From NCBI GenBank assembly GCA_017163975.1, contig JAFFSR010000221.1, positions 4,712,001 to 4,776,000 on the forward strand: a stretch of DNA of 64,000 nt, given 5' to 3'. The position numbers and the translations under genes are program-made. The notes beneath the pieces were generated by a model that saw only the letters and a list, made by a program, of their open reading frames with translations, had not been told where the DNA came from and searched no databases. The first letter of the stretch is position 1, and each line of letters starts with the position of its first letter. The stretch comes from Anastatus disparis. Lineage: Eukaryota; Arthropoda; Insecta; Hymenoptera; Eupelmidae. This document shows positions 26,427 to 36,988 of this stretch, one piece after another.

Positions 26427-28184
26427 ATGGAAATTGAACTGCGTCGTACAAATGTACCTTTTAATTACGTGTTTATAGTCCTTGTTATAATCTGGATAAT
26501 TTTAACCACTTTGGGTCAGTAACACCTTGTTCTATACGAGTATATTTATTTCCAAACGACAAACTAATATTTCAATATTGTTGTATATTTTAAAGTTTTT
26601 CTCATAGTACCATCAACCAAAGAAGCCCAGGAAAATTTTCCAAGGTATTATTTGATTCTTTGTTTTCAAAAGAATATATGTAAAAGTAAGAATATTTAAT
26701 AAACTGTTTTATTTCTAGATACACGTTAACATTCTGTATTGGTATAATTCTAACTGGATTATCAACAATCGCGTTTATATTGTTATCAAAGACCTTTATA
26801 AACAAAATTATTGTTTACCTAGTAGTCTGGACAATGCCCTTAGCAGTTCTTTTTTATTATGCTCTTATATTTGCTCATTATATGCAAAAGAAAGAAATTA
26901 AAGATCTACTTACTGCAGTTACTAAGATATCACTATATTTTCAATTTTACGTTATTGATAAAATAGCCGTACTTTATTCCGTTAAAAAAGTGAAAATTAA
27001 ACTCATTATTCAAGTGATAAATGAATCTTGCCGGTAAGAAATTTCAATTTTTTTAAAAATACTTTCAATATTGATGCAAATATTATATACATTCTGTTAT
27101 TTTAGGGCAATCATTAACAACTTAATTTTGATATTATTTTTTATATTAACAAACTTTTTATGTGCTTTCGTTATGTTAATAATACAATTGACAATATTGC
27201 GTACACCTGGAATTTTGATGTTATTTGATGGAATCTCCGAATCTCTTCAGAATTATAATATAAATAATAATATTTTTGTTATTGATAAAAATACTTTGTT
27301 GCGATGGAGTGCGGAGTTACTTGGAATGACATTTGCATATGGTGTACAAAGTTTTGCGCATATGGTGATTGCCGAATCTATTGCTAACTGGTATTGGACT
27401 ACGGACAAAAATAACGTTTCGAAAACATCCATATTTAAAAGTTCTATCCGAATTTTGAGGTAGTTACACCTGTGTTAAGTAGAATATGTTTATCAAACAA
27501 ATTGAATTTTCATTAGCTTACATTTTCTAGATATCATTTGGGGACTATTGGATATGTATTATCACCTACCCCATATTTATATGCAATATATCTTTCTTGC
27601 TTTTGGAAACGAGATCACGATAGAAGTTCTAACAATCTTATCCAAGTATTTTGCAGATTAATAAGCAGAATAGACTTGGTTATTTTTACAGCAATTGATT
27701 TCGCTTTAATACAGACCTCATTGCACGGATCCGATTTTAGCCAATCGTTAAAAAAAACATTGGATTTAGTATTACATAATTGTTACCAATATCTGGCTGT
27801 TATTGATGTAAATAGTTACGACCTTTTTTAAAATTGAATTTTTATTAAATCCTATTAAATCTATATTTTTAAAATGGTTTTTAGATATCGTTCAATGTAT
27901 TTCACAGTATACAGAGGTTGATAAACTATTTTGTAATAGTAGCAATAGTCGATGACATATTTTCCACAAAAAGTAATCATTCAAAAGAAATTAATGCAGA
28001 TGAACAAAGTTTCAAATTCAATAATTTGATTTTCTCAGCCTCTTTCCCGCTAGTTTCGCTTTTAATTGTAACTGTAAGAACAATCTTTTTATGTATTTTA
28101 GAGGATTTAGAAAATAACGATGGATCTTCAGAAAAACCGTATCATATGAGCGATGATCTAAAAAAGTTGCTTCTAGTTAATTGA
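26427..28184 (+). CDS. SLC44/choline transporter-like protein, gene C
   Basis: Predicted 460-residue multi-pass transporter and close paralogue of B. The exons are 26427-26514, 26596-26644, 26719-27033, 27106-27459, 27531-27807 and 27885-28184, with phases 1,2,2,2,0. Start is MEIELRRTNVPF; TM1 is about 13-29. The short loop in exon 2 contains several Glu and Pro residues. Exon 3 ends KKVKIKLIIQVINESCR. Exon 4 is 354 nt and longer than in B, adding a loop of about ten residues between TM5 and TM6, before NWYWTTDKNNVSK. Exon 5 has YHLGTIG and ALIQTSLHGSDF. The last exon has LEDLENNDGSSEKPYHMS and ends KKLLLVN. The exon 2 acceptor is a non-CAG 'aaag' (26592-26595), as in D and H. Spacing to D is only 0.7 kb. 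Confidence 0.88.
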
Positions 28185-28909
28185 TTGTGTGTAGAGAAAT
28201 TTTTATTTTCATTTCAATTTCATCTGAACAAAAATTGTGTATTTTATTTTTTTATACAAAAAATTAAAAAACTTGAATAACTAAGGAAATGTCATTATTT
28301 CATTATTTATAAGTTTTACAAAATTTAAATTTTATAATTTTTTAATTAATTTAGTGTTGTGGAAGCTTTTAAAAAATTGATGCATTTAATAAAAATATCT
28401 GATATATTAAACGATATATCTTTCTTAACGATAGTCAAAAGTATTATAGGCTTATAAAGGGCATTTTTTATTATTTTTTTTAGCTCTTAGCTGCAAAAAT
28501 TTATTTTTAAACAAAATTGATCACAAATTTTTTTTGTTACAATTGTAATGGAAGATGTATATATACATAAAAGATGATCACTCAAATCTTCGAAATAATT
28601 ATATTTGCAGTATACACGCATACACTTACACCGAAAAACAAAGACTATTACGCATAACATGGCAAACTAACCTAAAATATGTAGCTCAAAGTTTAATTTA
28701 TGATTGTGGAAAAATATTAACCTAATAGCTTAATAATTATCTCATTATTAAATAACACTTTTAAAACCGTTGACAAAATTTTCACGACAATTTTTTTTAG
28801 TATTTAATATATACTCCGATCTCGTTTTATAATGATAAGATATTTAGTATTGGAAGCTACAGTCGATAATTAGTAAAGTTGAAGATTAATTTTATAACAA
28901 AGTTACATC
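28185..28909. other. Intergenic C-D
   Basis: AT-rich spacer. ATGGCAAACTAACCTAA at about 28659-28675 matches the element upstream of C. No coding sequence is seen. Confidence 0.45.
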
Positions 28910-30820
28910 ATGGAAGTTGAACATTATCGTAGAAATGCAAGCTGTACTTTTTGGTTCATTTTATTCGTTATACTTTGGATCGTTTTAACCATTTCCGGTC
29001 AGTAAAATATTTTCATATTTTTTCAATTAATCAAACCTATACTAAAAAATAGCTTTACATTTTAAAGTTTTCTTTATCGAAGTACAAGTTCAAATGAAAG
29101 AAGGTCTCGAAAATTTTCTAAGGTATTATTTAATTTTATATTTATAGAGAAAAACACATGCCTTTAGATTAAATTTTATATTTTATTTGTAGACCCATCC
29201 TAGCTTTCTTTTTTAGTATTATTTTAACTGGATTATCAACAAGTGGATTTGTCTTTTTATCCAAATCATTAATGAACAAAATTATTGTTTATGGGATAAT
29301 ACATACAATTTTCGTTCTAGTCATTGTGTTCATAATATTCATACTTCAAATTAATTATATTTGCATTAATCGTCATATAGAAAATAAAATGTTACATACC
29401 GCACTTTGTGGCATTTTACTATTTTACATTATTAACAAAATAGCTGTACTGCATTCTGTCAAAAAAGTTAAAGTTAAGCTCATTAGTAAAGTGATCAGTG
29501 AATCTTGCCGGTAAGAAATTTAAAACTGTATATACTTTGCTTTAAATATCGACACAAATATTTCATAAATTTTATTATTTCAGGGCAATATTCAACAATT
29601 CCATTTTGGTATTTTATTTCGTTATAATGAACTTTTTATGCGTTCTAATTATATTTACAATAATATTACCTATATGGCTTCATACACAATTGGTTACTGA
29701 AAATTGTCAAACCTTTAATATTAGCAAAAGGACAGTGTTGTTTTCATGTACAGTATTATTTGGAATAATATGTACATATATTATACAAAGTCTAGCACAT
29801 ATGGTAATTGCTGAATTTATTGCCAAATGGTACTGGAGAGTCAACGACAACAATATTTCAAAAACTTCAGTGTTACGAAGTTCTGGAAGAATTTTGAGGT
29901 AAAATTTAGTAACATTCCTATGTTACCAATCTTTTTTGGTCCCATATGATTTTTTCATGATAAATTTTAATGTTCTGTATACGAAAATGTAATAAAAATG
30001 AATTCGGAAAAAATGGAGATAGCCACCTTTGCAGCTACACGCTTCAAATACTTTTAACTTTAAGAACAATTTTCAGGTATCATCTTGGAACTATTGCATA
30101 TGCATTATCACCTTTATCATTCTTTCACGCAATATTTGTTGCTTGGATTTGGAAACTAAAGCCCAATAAAAATTCTAACAATCTTACTCGGACTTTTTGC
30201 AGATTTATAAGTAAACTAGATTTAGTCATTTTTACAGCAATAGATTTGGCTTTAATACAGACTTCAATACATGGATACGATTTTCGTCAATCGTTAAGAA
30301 AGACGTTTGATTTAGTATTACACAATTGTTACCAATATCTGGCTATAATTGATGTAAGTAGTTAAATATTTTTGTCAAGTTGAATCTTTATTAAATTTTA
30401 AAGTTTATATTCTTAAAGATAAATTTGTAGGTATCTCTTAATGTTTTTCGGATTGTACAAATTGCGATCAACTATAACATAACATCAGTGATAATTGATA
30501 AAGGATTTTCAACAAAAAACACAACTGAATCTAACATTATCCTTAAAATTATTGTTTTGCAAGCTTTTTTTCCATTAGTTTCGCTTTTAATTACAGCTGT
30601 AAGAACAATTTTTTTATGTATTTTAGAGGATTTAGAGAATAATGATGGATCGCCTGAAAAACCATATCATATGAGTAATGATTTGCAAAATTTACTTACG
30701 AGGAGAGTTTTCATTAAGTCTAAAGTAAATAAGACTGTCTACAAACTTTTACCTTTTCTAAATAATATTATACCTAATAACGTTAAAATTTCAGAAGAAT
30801 TCAAAGAAAGTTCGTGGTAA
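28910..30820 (+). CDS. SLC44/choline transporter-like protein, gene D, with extended C-terminus
   Basis: Predicted 480-residue transporter of the B-E group. The exons are 28910-28997, 29068-29122, 29193-29510, 29584-29898, 30077-30353 and 30431-30820, with phases 1,2,2,2,0. Start is MEVEHYRRNASC. Exon 3 ends with a KKVKVKLISKVISESCR segment. Exon 4 has KWYWRVNDNNISK. Exon 5 has YHLGTIA and ALIQTSIHGYDF. The last exon has LEDLENNDGSPEKPYHMS and then continues about 30 residues beyond the usual end (VFIKSKVNKTVYKLL..KESSW). No sister gene has this tail, which is basic then acidic and should be cytoplasmic. The intron before exon 5 (178 nt) is longer than the 60-100 nt introns of its sisters. 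Confidence 0.87.
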
Positions 30821-31400
30821 AACTCACTAATTCGACTTTAATGTTGTAAATAAAATGATCTTTTTTTTTCAAAAAACTCAGAAACTATTGGATATTGTTT
30901 TGAATAATATACTTAAAACAGCATCGAATTCAATACTTAGTTTATATATTACAACAACTGGAAGCTTGTGATTTCATTAAAGATTTTAGACTTGAAAGAA
31001 AGGAAAAGGAACTGAATTACTATGCGTAGAGGAAAAATCGTTATACGAAATTGAGACGTAGTAAACTTCTAAAAATTTCATATTATCTCAATTATTCTGT
31101 GAAAAAGCTTTACACACTTCCTCAATAATACTTTTAGAAAAAAAAATTCGTTAAATTTGTAAAAAAGTTGTACAATAATTATTTAATTGACTTATATTAA
31201 GTTACTATCATTTATTAATATATTGCTATCAAAACAAATTTTTATTCTTGTTTATTGACTCAAATTGTTTATATTGTAAAAGTGTTTTCAAACGCTTAAG
31301 TTATTTATTATTTGATATTATTTATATCGAAATTTGAATTTTTGATTCAATGTTATTATGACTGATATCTCCGAAAAAAAACATTTACGTCTTAAAAATT
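30821..31400. other. Intergenic downstream of gene D
   Basis: Non-coding AT-rich DNA. A segment near 31027-31075 (AAAAATCGTTATACGAAATT, then GAGACGTAGTAAA) recurs diverged near 31562-31604, pointing to a local duplication that also involved the adjacent pseudogene. Confidence 0.45.
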
Positions 31401-31877
31401 ACGGAATTGTTGATAACACAGCCGTAATTTATTCTGTTTAGAAGATAAAACTAAAATTTATATATAGTTATTAGTGCGGATGTAATCGATAAAAAATTTC
31501 AAATTATATGTTTACGATACTTTAATATCTTCAAGAAAAAAGAATGCATGAAACTTCAAGTGAAAAATTGTTATACAAATTTGAGACGTAGTAAAGACTT
31601 AGTATTTCATTTTTAATATTTTCTTTTTCTGAGTGAAAAGATACATTATTTTATGAAGATTTAGGATTTGTCTATTTTGTATACAAAATATTAGATTTGT
31701 ATTTACATACGTCTTGCCTTTATTATGTAATATCTTGTTTGTAATTGAAAGCAAGATTTGAGAAAAATTCAGATGACTTTACTCACATATTCTATGGACT
31801 AATAGGCGATGTAATTAGAACATCAAATAATGGATATGACTTTTTTCAATTGTCGAGATATGTCTTTAATTTTTAAC
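31401..31877 (+). pseudogene. Decayed SLC44-like gene fragment
   Basis: Two colinear relics of the B-E type are visible. At about 31407-31485 the frame reads VDNTAVIYSV, then a stop, then KIKLKF. This matches the exon 3 end (IDKIAVLYSV-KKVKIKL), with a premature stop and a later frameshift. At about 31712-31876 the sequence TATTATGTAATATCTTGTTT and the frame IRTSNNGYDFFQLSRYVFNF match exon 5 (YAIYLAC..IQTSMHGYDFGQSSRKTFDL), with an in-frame stop and an internal deletion. No first, fourth or last exon is recognised. It lies between D and E in the same orientation, so it is a dead tandem duplicate. Confidence 0.75.
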
Positions 31878-32848
31878 TGTCAAAGCGTATGATAAGATGT
31901 ATATTATATTCCATTCAACATATTCAACAAATATTTACCGAATTTCACTATTCTAATATAATATCCTCTATAATATCTAATAGCCTCTGCTTCTAATGTA
32001 ATAAAAATTATATTTTTATCCGTATATATGTGTATGTTTGTGCTAAAAATTATTATTTTATACATAATACTAATAGATGGACCAAAAAAGTGGTTCGATT
32101 TGATCACACCCTATTCTATCCATTCACGAGTAAACAGAACATTTTGGAACATGCTTTAAACTACGAACCAGACAGGCCAAATTATTATTTTAGGCTGTGT
32201 TTGGATAGAGAACGAAAAGTAAGGCTATAGTTTAATGCACATATACTTGCTTTAATAAAACAAAAATTATACTGCCTACAACATGAAATGACACTTAACC
32301 TTAGCATCATTCACAGTTTGTCATATAGTTTGCCCGCGCAATGTTTCTGCCGATGTTTACAAAATCACTAATTGTCAAAATTAAATAAAATGTTAATTTA
32401 TCAAACCAGCTAATCTTTTGAGAGTGTAAGTTGTCATGTTTGTTTTTCAAAATTAGTAAATCTTTCTCATGTATTATGTAGTCAATACTTTAGACGTTTT
32501 TAAAACAACTCCAAAAATTACAATGATTTTTTAAAAATAATGAATAATTAATAATGAAAGTAGTAGATTGAATAACTTATAATTAATTATGAGGATTGCT
32601 AATATTTGATCTGAATATCTTATTTACAATTAATTCATCTAAATTATTTTTTATCCACATTTTTGTTTTTTAATTAATGATGATTATAAATTTCTGTAAT
32701 TAATGTAGGTTGCAATTTCTCTTGGACTCAATATAATCAATGAAAAGGCTATACGAAAACCTGCAATTTAAAACCAAAAAATTCTTGTACGCGTTATTAA
32801 GAAAAATTTAAAGATTATTTGAGGTTATTACCGTTGCAAAGCCCCAAC
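31878..32848. other. Intergenic upstream of gene E
   Basis: A plus-strand frame at about 32070-32230 (WTKKVVRFDHTLF.. to LDRERKVRL) has a protein-like composition but no recognised family and no start of its own. ATGACACTTAACCTTA at about 32288-32303 resembles the element upstream of C and D. Confidence 0.35.
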
Positions 32849-34628
32849 ATGGAGCAGGAACAACAACGAACCAATGAACCTTTTAGATATGTATATATGT
32901 TCATAGTCCTGCTTTGGACAATAATGTGCATATACGGTCAGTAAAATATTTTATAATTTATGTATTATCATTCTAATATAATATTTAAAATTTGTTTTTT
33001 CTATTATAGTTTATAACAAACTACCGCCAGCTGAGCCTGTTGATCATGTCATTGAGAACGCTCCCGGGTATAACTTAATTTTTTTATTTAAATAAGTGCA
33101 AGTGTAGTGAAAGTAAAAAAACATATTAACGTATTTTATTTTATTTTTAGGCAAGCGTTGATTTTTTGTTTTGAACTCTTTGTGATAGCATTATTTACAA
33201 TCTTATTTATTTTTATATCAGGAACTTTTATTCTAAAAATTATTGTTTACTTGATAGTAGGCATATTGTATTTCCTGGTTTTCATTTTGATTGTAGGCTA
33301 TCCCATTTTTCTTAAAATTTTATATGATAAATTTCCACCAAATTTAGCCTTTTCAATCCTTATCTATATATCATCATTTATTATTCATCGGTCCTTTTTA
33401 CTTTATGTAATCAATAAGGTAAAAGTTAAACTAATAATTGAAATGATTAGAGAATGTTCCCGGTAAGTAATTTTAAATTATTTTTAAATAATTGAAAAAA
33501 AAACTCATATTTAATAAAAATTTTTTTATTTTAGGTCAATTTTTAACCACTTTAGTTTGATATTTTTTTTCACATTTATGAACATTTTGTGTGCTTGCGT
33601 TTTATTCATAACAGGATTAGTAACATACAGGCGCGGACCTAGAATATTGGATCTGTTTCTAGATCAGTCATTTCCTGACGATTTAGATATCAGCGATTAT
33701 GAACCAATCACGATATATTCAATTTTATTAATATATATTTCTGGATTCATGAGTGCAGAAGGCATACTTCTTTTTACTAACATGGTAATTGCCGATTCTG
33801 TTTCCAACTGGTATTGGAGCATGGACAAAAGAAACGTTTCGAAAATTTCGATATTACAAAGTTCCCGTAGAATTTTGAAGTAACAATACTTTTATTATAT
33901 AGATTCTGACTATTGAATAAAATTGAACTTTTATAATCTTATTGTCATTGAAAAGCAGTATTAATCATAAATATTTTTAGGTACCATTTAGGAACTATTG
34001 GATTCACATCGACGGGGATTCTACCACTTTTTTATAAAATATATATTGCTTTCAATTGGGAAGAAGATCCTGATAGAGAATCAAAAAATTTTTTAGAAAA
34101 AGTCGCTAGATTTTTAACTAAAGTAGATTTGATATTTGTGTCAGGAAATAATTTGGCTGTGATCCAGAGTTCAATGCATGGATATGATTTTGGTCAATCT
34201 ATAAGAAAGACGTTTGATTTGGCAACATATAATTGTTACATATTTATCGCACTCGCTGTAAACAATTACATTTTTTTAAAATTATATTTTCACAAGATTC
34301 TAAAGTATATCAATCTTTCAATGGTTTTTAGTTAGCCGACTACACCTTTGGTATTATGAATGTTTTGGCTGATTATAATTTGTCGACACCAATAGTTAAG
34401 AGTTTACTTATGACAATGAGAGCAGATAATTTAGATGAAGAACTAGATTTGGAAGCCCTCAGGGCAGCTACGTATACAATGTTGGTTCCGCTAGTGTCAC
34501 TCTTGAGTACAACCCTATTAACAATTTTCTCATGTGTTACAGAAGATTTAGAAAGCAGCGATGGATCTTCTGGAAAACCATATCATATGAGCGAGGAATT
34601 ACAAAATTTATGTACTAAATCATTCTAA
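32849..34628 (+). CDS. SLC44/choline transporter-like protein, gene E
   Basis: Predicted 458-residue transporter, the most diverged of the B-E group. The exons are 32849-32936, 33010-33067, 33151-33462, 33535-33879, 33981-34257 and 34332-34628, with phases 1,2,2,2,0. Start is MEQEQQRTNEPF. The short loop is NKLPPAEPVDHVIENAPG. Exon 3 ends VKLIIEMIRECSR. Exon 4 (345 nt) has an Asp-rich loop (DLFLDQSFPDDLDISDYE) and NWYWSMDKRNVSK. Its donor is AA|GTAACA, so the joined codon is Lys (K-YHLGTIG) where sisters have Arg. Exon 5 has AVIQSSMHGYDF. The last exon has a second acidic loop (DNLDEELDLEA) and TEDLESSDGSSGKPYHMS, where the usual NNDG is SSDG. The reading frame is open throughout, so it looks functional but fast-evolving. 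Confidence 0.87.
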
Positions 34629-35171
34629 GAGATATTTTAAATTCAATTTTAATCATCAAAGGAAAATTTTCTAAATATAATTTTAAACTTTAGAAATTTT
34701 AGGATTTTATAAGGCAATATTATTTTGTTATAATCATTAATTTTAATTTATATAAAGTTAATAAAACAGATTTTTTTCGCAAATCATTCTTTTTTGATAA
34801 CTAAAACAGATCTTAAGATATTTTATAGTTACATATTTAAAAAATATTAGTCCTCTTAATATAGTGACAATGGTGAAGTATTAAGAGTGGTCGCTTTTAC
34901 AATTTACAAATGTAATGAAGTTTATGGATTCAATTTCATATTACTATTACAATTTTCATTAAATACTTATTATTTCCGTAAGACTATAATAATTATATGT
35001 TATTCACTTATTTACAGCATATTAAAAATGCAAATTTAAAAAAAAATATTTTAATTAAAATTTTGATGAATAATTTTTAGATAAAATTTTACACTCAAAT
35101 AAAAATTTTGAGCTCAAACAAAAAATTAGTATTTCAAAACAAACTCAGTCATATATTTAGGAAAATCGAGT
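34629..35171. other. Intergenic downstream of gene E
   Basis: AT-rich spacer with no coding or repeat signal that I can support. Confidence 0.45.
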
Positions 35172-35486
35172 AGGTTAGTTTATACAGGGGCTAAGGCTCT
35201 TGGCTCGCGCTCTAGTGGACCGGGGTTCGATTCCCCGGGAAAATTTCGGAAAAATTTTTTCGAATTTTTCTGCGGGGAGTAGAACCCGGAGACCACGAAA
35301 AACCAATTAAAAGTCCCCCTGAGCAAAAAATAAAAATACAAAAAAATAAAAATACATTATGAAACAAGTCCCCCTGGGCAATAAAAATTACATGTGTAAA
35401 GTGGCGTATCGGGTCTCAGTCCACAGCGACAAAGAGACCCACTGCCAATAAATAGAGAAGAAGAAGAAGAAGAAGGTTAGTTTATA
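35172..35486 (+). mobile_element. SINE, family 2, with perfect 13-bp target duplication
   Basis: The direct repeat AGGTTAGTTTATA occurs at 35172-35184 and 35474-35486. The body between them has a pol III B-box-like GGGGTTCGATTCCCC near 35221, an upstream GGGGCTAAGGCTCTTGG segment, two copies of AAGTCCCCCTG.GCAA, and a tail of repeated GAA/AAG. The intact target duplication implies fairly recent insertion. This family differs from the family 1 SINEs elsewhere in the window. Confidence 0.85.
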
Positions 35487-35724
35487 GAGCGTTACATACT
35501 TAAAAAACAAAATTAACACTATAAAAAAAGCGAAATTATTAAACATAACTTTTTAACTGTAATCGTAAACAGATTTTTTTTAGCTCAATATTTGTGCAAA
35601 TTAAATAGATGTACTTATCAACAAACGCAGTTATCATATGATTCATTGATAAAAATAAGTTATTATCTTTTTACGAATAATTTATTTGCAGTTGCAGATT
35701 TTGTTAAAAAAATTTTTATTTTTT

Positions 35725-36103
35725 ATGTCTGAAATTTCTAATTTCTTGTTGACTAACATAACGGATCATTCTAAAGGAAATTTTCTTAAAAGTTAATTCG
35801 TTGCATTTATCTATAGATTTTTATTTCTTTATAGAAAATATTCTGGGCAAATGTAAGATAGAAATGGATAAAAACGGGAATAAAAAATGGAATGAATGTA
35901 CTTATGTCATTAAAGGTGTGGATAAAATAGTAAAAATGTGGAAGTGGAAACCGCAAGTATTAAAATAAAAAAAAATTTATGAGTTTCATCGATATTGTTT
36001 AACTAATTATAATATTTGTGTTTTGTAATTATTTTATTTTTACATAATTTTAAAGGTTTTCAAAAAATACGTAATGTCAAAGGAAGATAGCATGGTGATT
36101 TGA
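35725..36103 (+). CDS. Possible small three-exon gene, unknown product
   Basis: I do not recognise this protein. Three short open segments join with consistent phases: 35725-35791, 35835-35956 and 36056-36103, giving 78 residues. The segments read MSEISNFLLTNITDHS.., then NILGKCKIEMDKNGNKKW..VDKIVKMWKWKPQ, then VFKKYVMSKEDSMVI and a stop. The donors are GTTAAT and GTATTA and the acceptors are TATAG and TAAAG. In its favour: residue composition is protein-like, unlike the low-complexity noise around it, and the phase joins are clean. Against it: the first intron would be only 43 nt, the donors are weak, and the start context is poor. An acceptor cag at 35695-35697 could make 35698-35791 an internal exon instead. 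It might be a fragment of a transposon or of a decayed gene. It lies between E and F and shares nothing with the SLC44 array. Confidence 0.3.
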
Positions 36104-36868
36104 AAAATCTCATGATTTCTTTTATATGTTTATTAAAAAATAAAACTATAACTCAATAATTATATTTTAATTATTTTATCAATGATTTTATTATTAAATT
36201 CTAAATCGATGATTTTATACAAGCGTATTATAGTTAATCAAATTTCTTTTTCGCCAATAATATGATCCCATTCAAAGCAACAATCACTTTCTTAGTATAA
36301 AATGCTTCACAACATCCGGCCATCGTTTTTTTTAACAGAGGATTAAAATACAATATAAAAATAATCACAAAAGAAAACATTTTAATTTCAAGTTTAATAA
36401 AATTTGATGGATATATCGAAAGTAATATTACTAAAAATAGTATATTATTTGTGAATTAAATCATAAACTTATTAAATAAGTTTAATTTAATATTTTTTTC
36501 AATCAATCGATTTTTTAAAATTAAAAACGTTACATTATACAGTTACGCGACAAGACGGAATTCATGTTTATCAATGTTTATTTAACTTTTTATTTTCAAA
36601 ATAAAAGGTGTATATGTGTGTTCGTCCGTATATATAGAGAGAGTGAGAGAAAGACGAAAAAAAGTTGGCAATACGATAACCCCTCTGTCAAAGCGCTGCG
36701 AATGAAAAAAATGATATAGTTTGTTCATAAACATCGAATGGGGAATTCCACATACACAAACCGAAAATATCTTCGAGGTCATCGGCGAAATGACTGTAAT
36801 ATACTTAAATATGATACGCACGCGCCTGTACCAAAATTCATGCTATGCAGAGCAAAACTTAGGATAGT
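36104..36868. other. Intergenic upstream of gene F
   Basis: AT-rich. A 48-codon minus-strand frame at about 36236-36382 (MFSFVIIFILYFNPLLKK.., ending LLAKKKFD) is uninterrupted but unrecognised. No splice partners are seen. Confidence 0.35.
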
Positions 36869-36883
36869 TCAGTTCCGTGCTTA
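36869..36883 (+). promoter_or_regulatory. Initiator-like element of gene F
   Basis: TCAGTTCCGTGCTTA lies about 119 nt before the gene F start. Gene H has CAGTTCTGTGCGTA at 106 nt, G has CAGTTGCGCCC at 122 nt and I has CAGTTTT at 93 nt. The match to the arthropod initiator (TCAGT) and the even spacing suggest the transcription start. No TATA box is evident. Confidence 0.4.
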
Positions 36884-36988
36884 GATCCGAGCGGAGCTTT
36901 CGTTCAGATTCGTTTTCGACGCGTCTTCTGAAATTTTTAATTTTTATATATAGAAAAAGTGATATTTATAAATAAGTGTTAAAAAAAA

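Noticed and set aside
32030..32230. 66-residue plus-strand frame upstream of gene E
   Set aside because: The second half looks protein-like (FDHTLFYPFTSK), but there is no recognised family, no splice structure and no proper start. Mentioned only in the intergenic entry.
23162..32303. TAACCTA words as telomeric (TTAGG)n sequence
   Set aside because: They are single words, not tandem arrays; telomeric origin is not supported.
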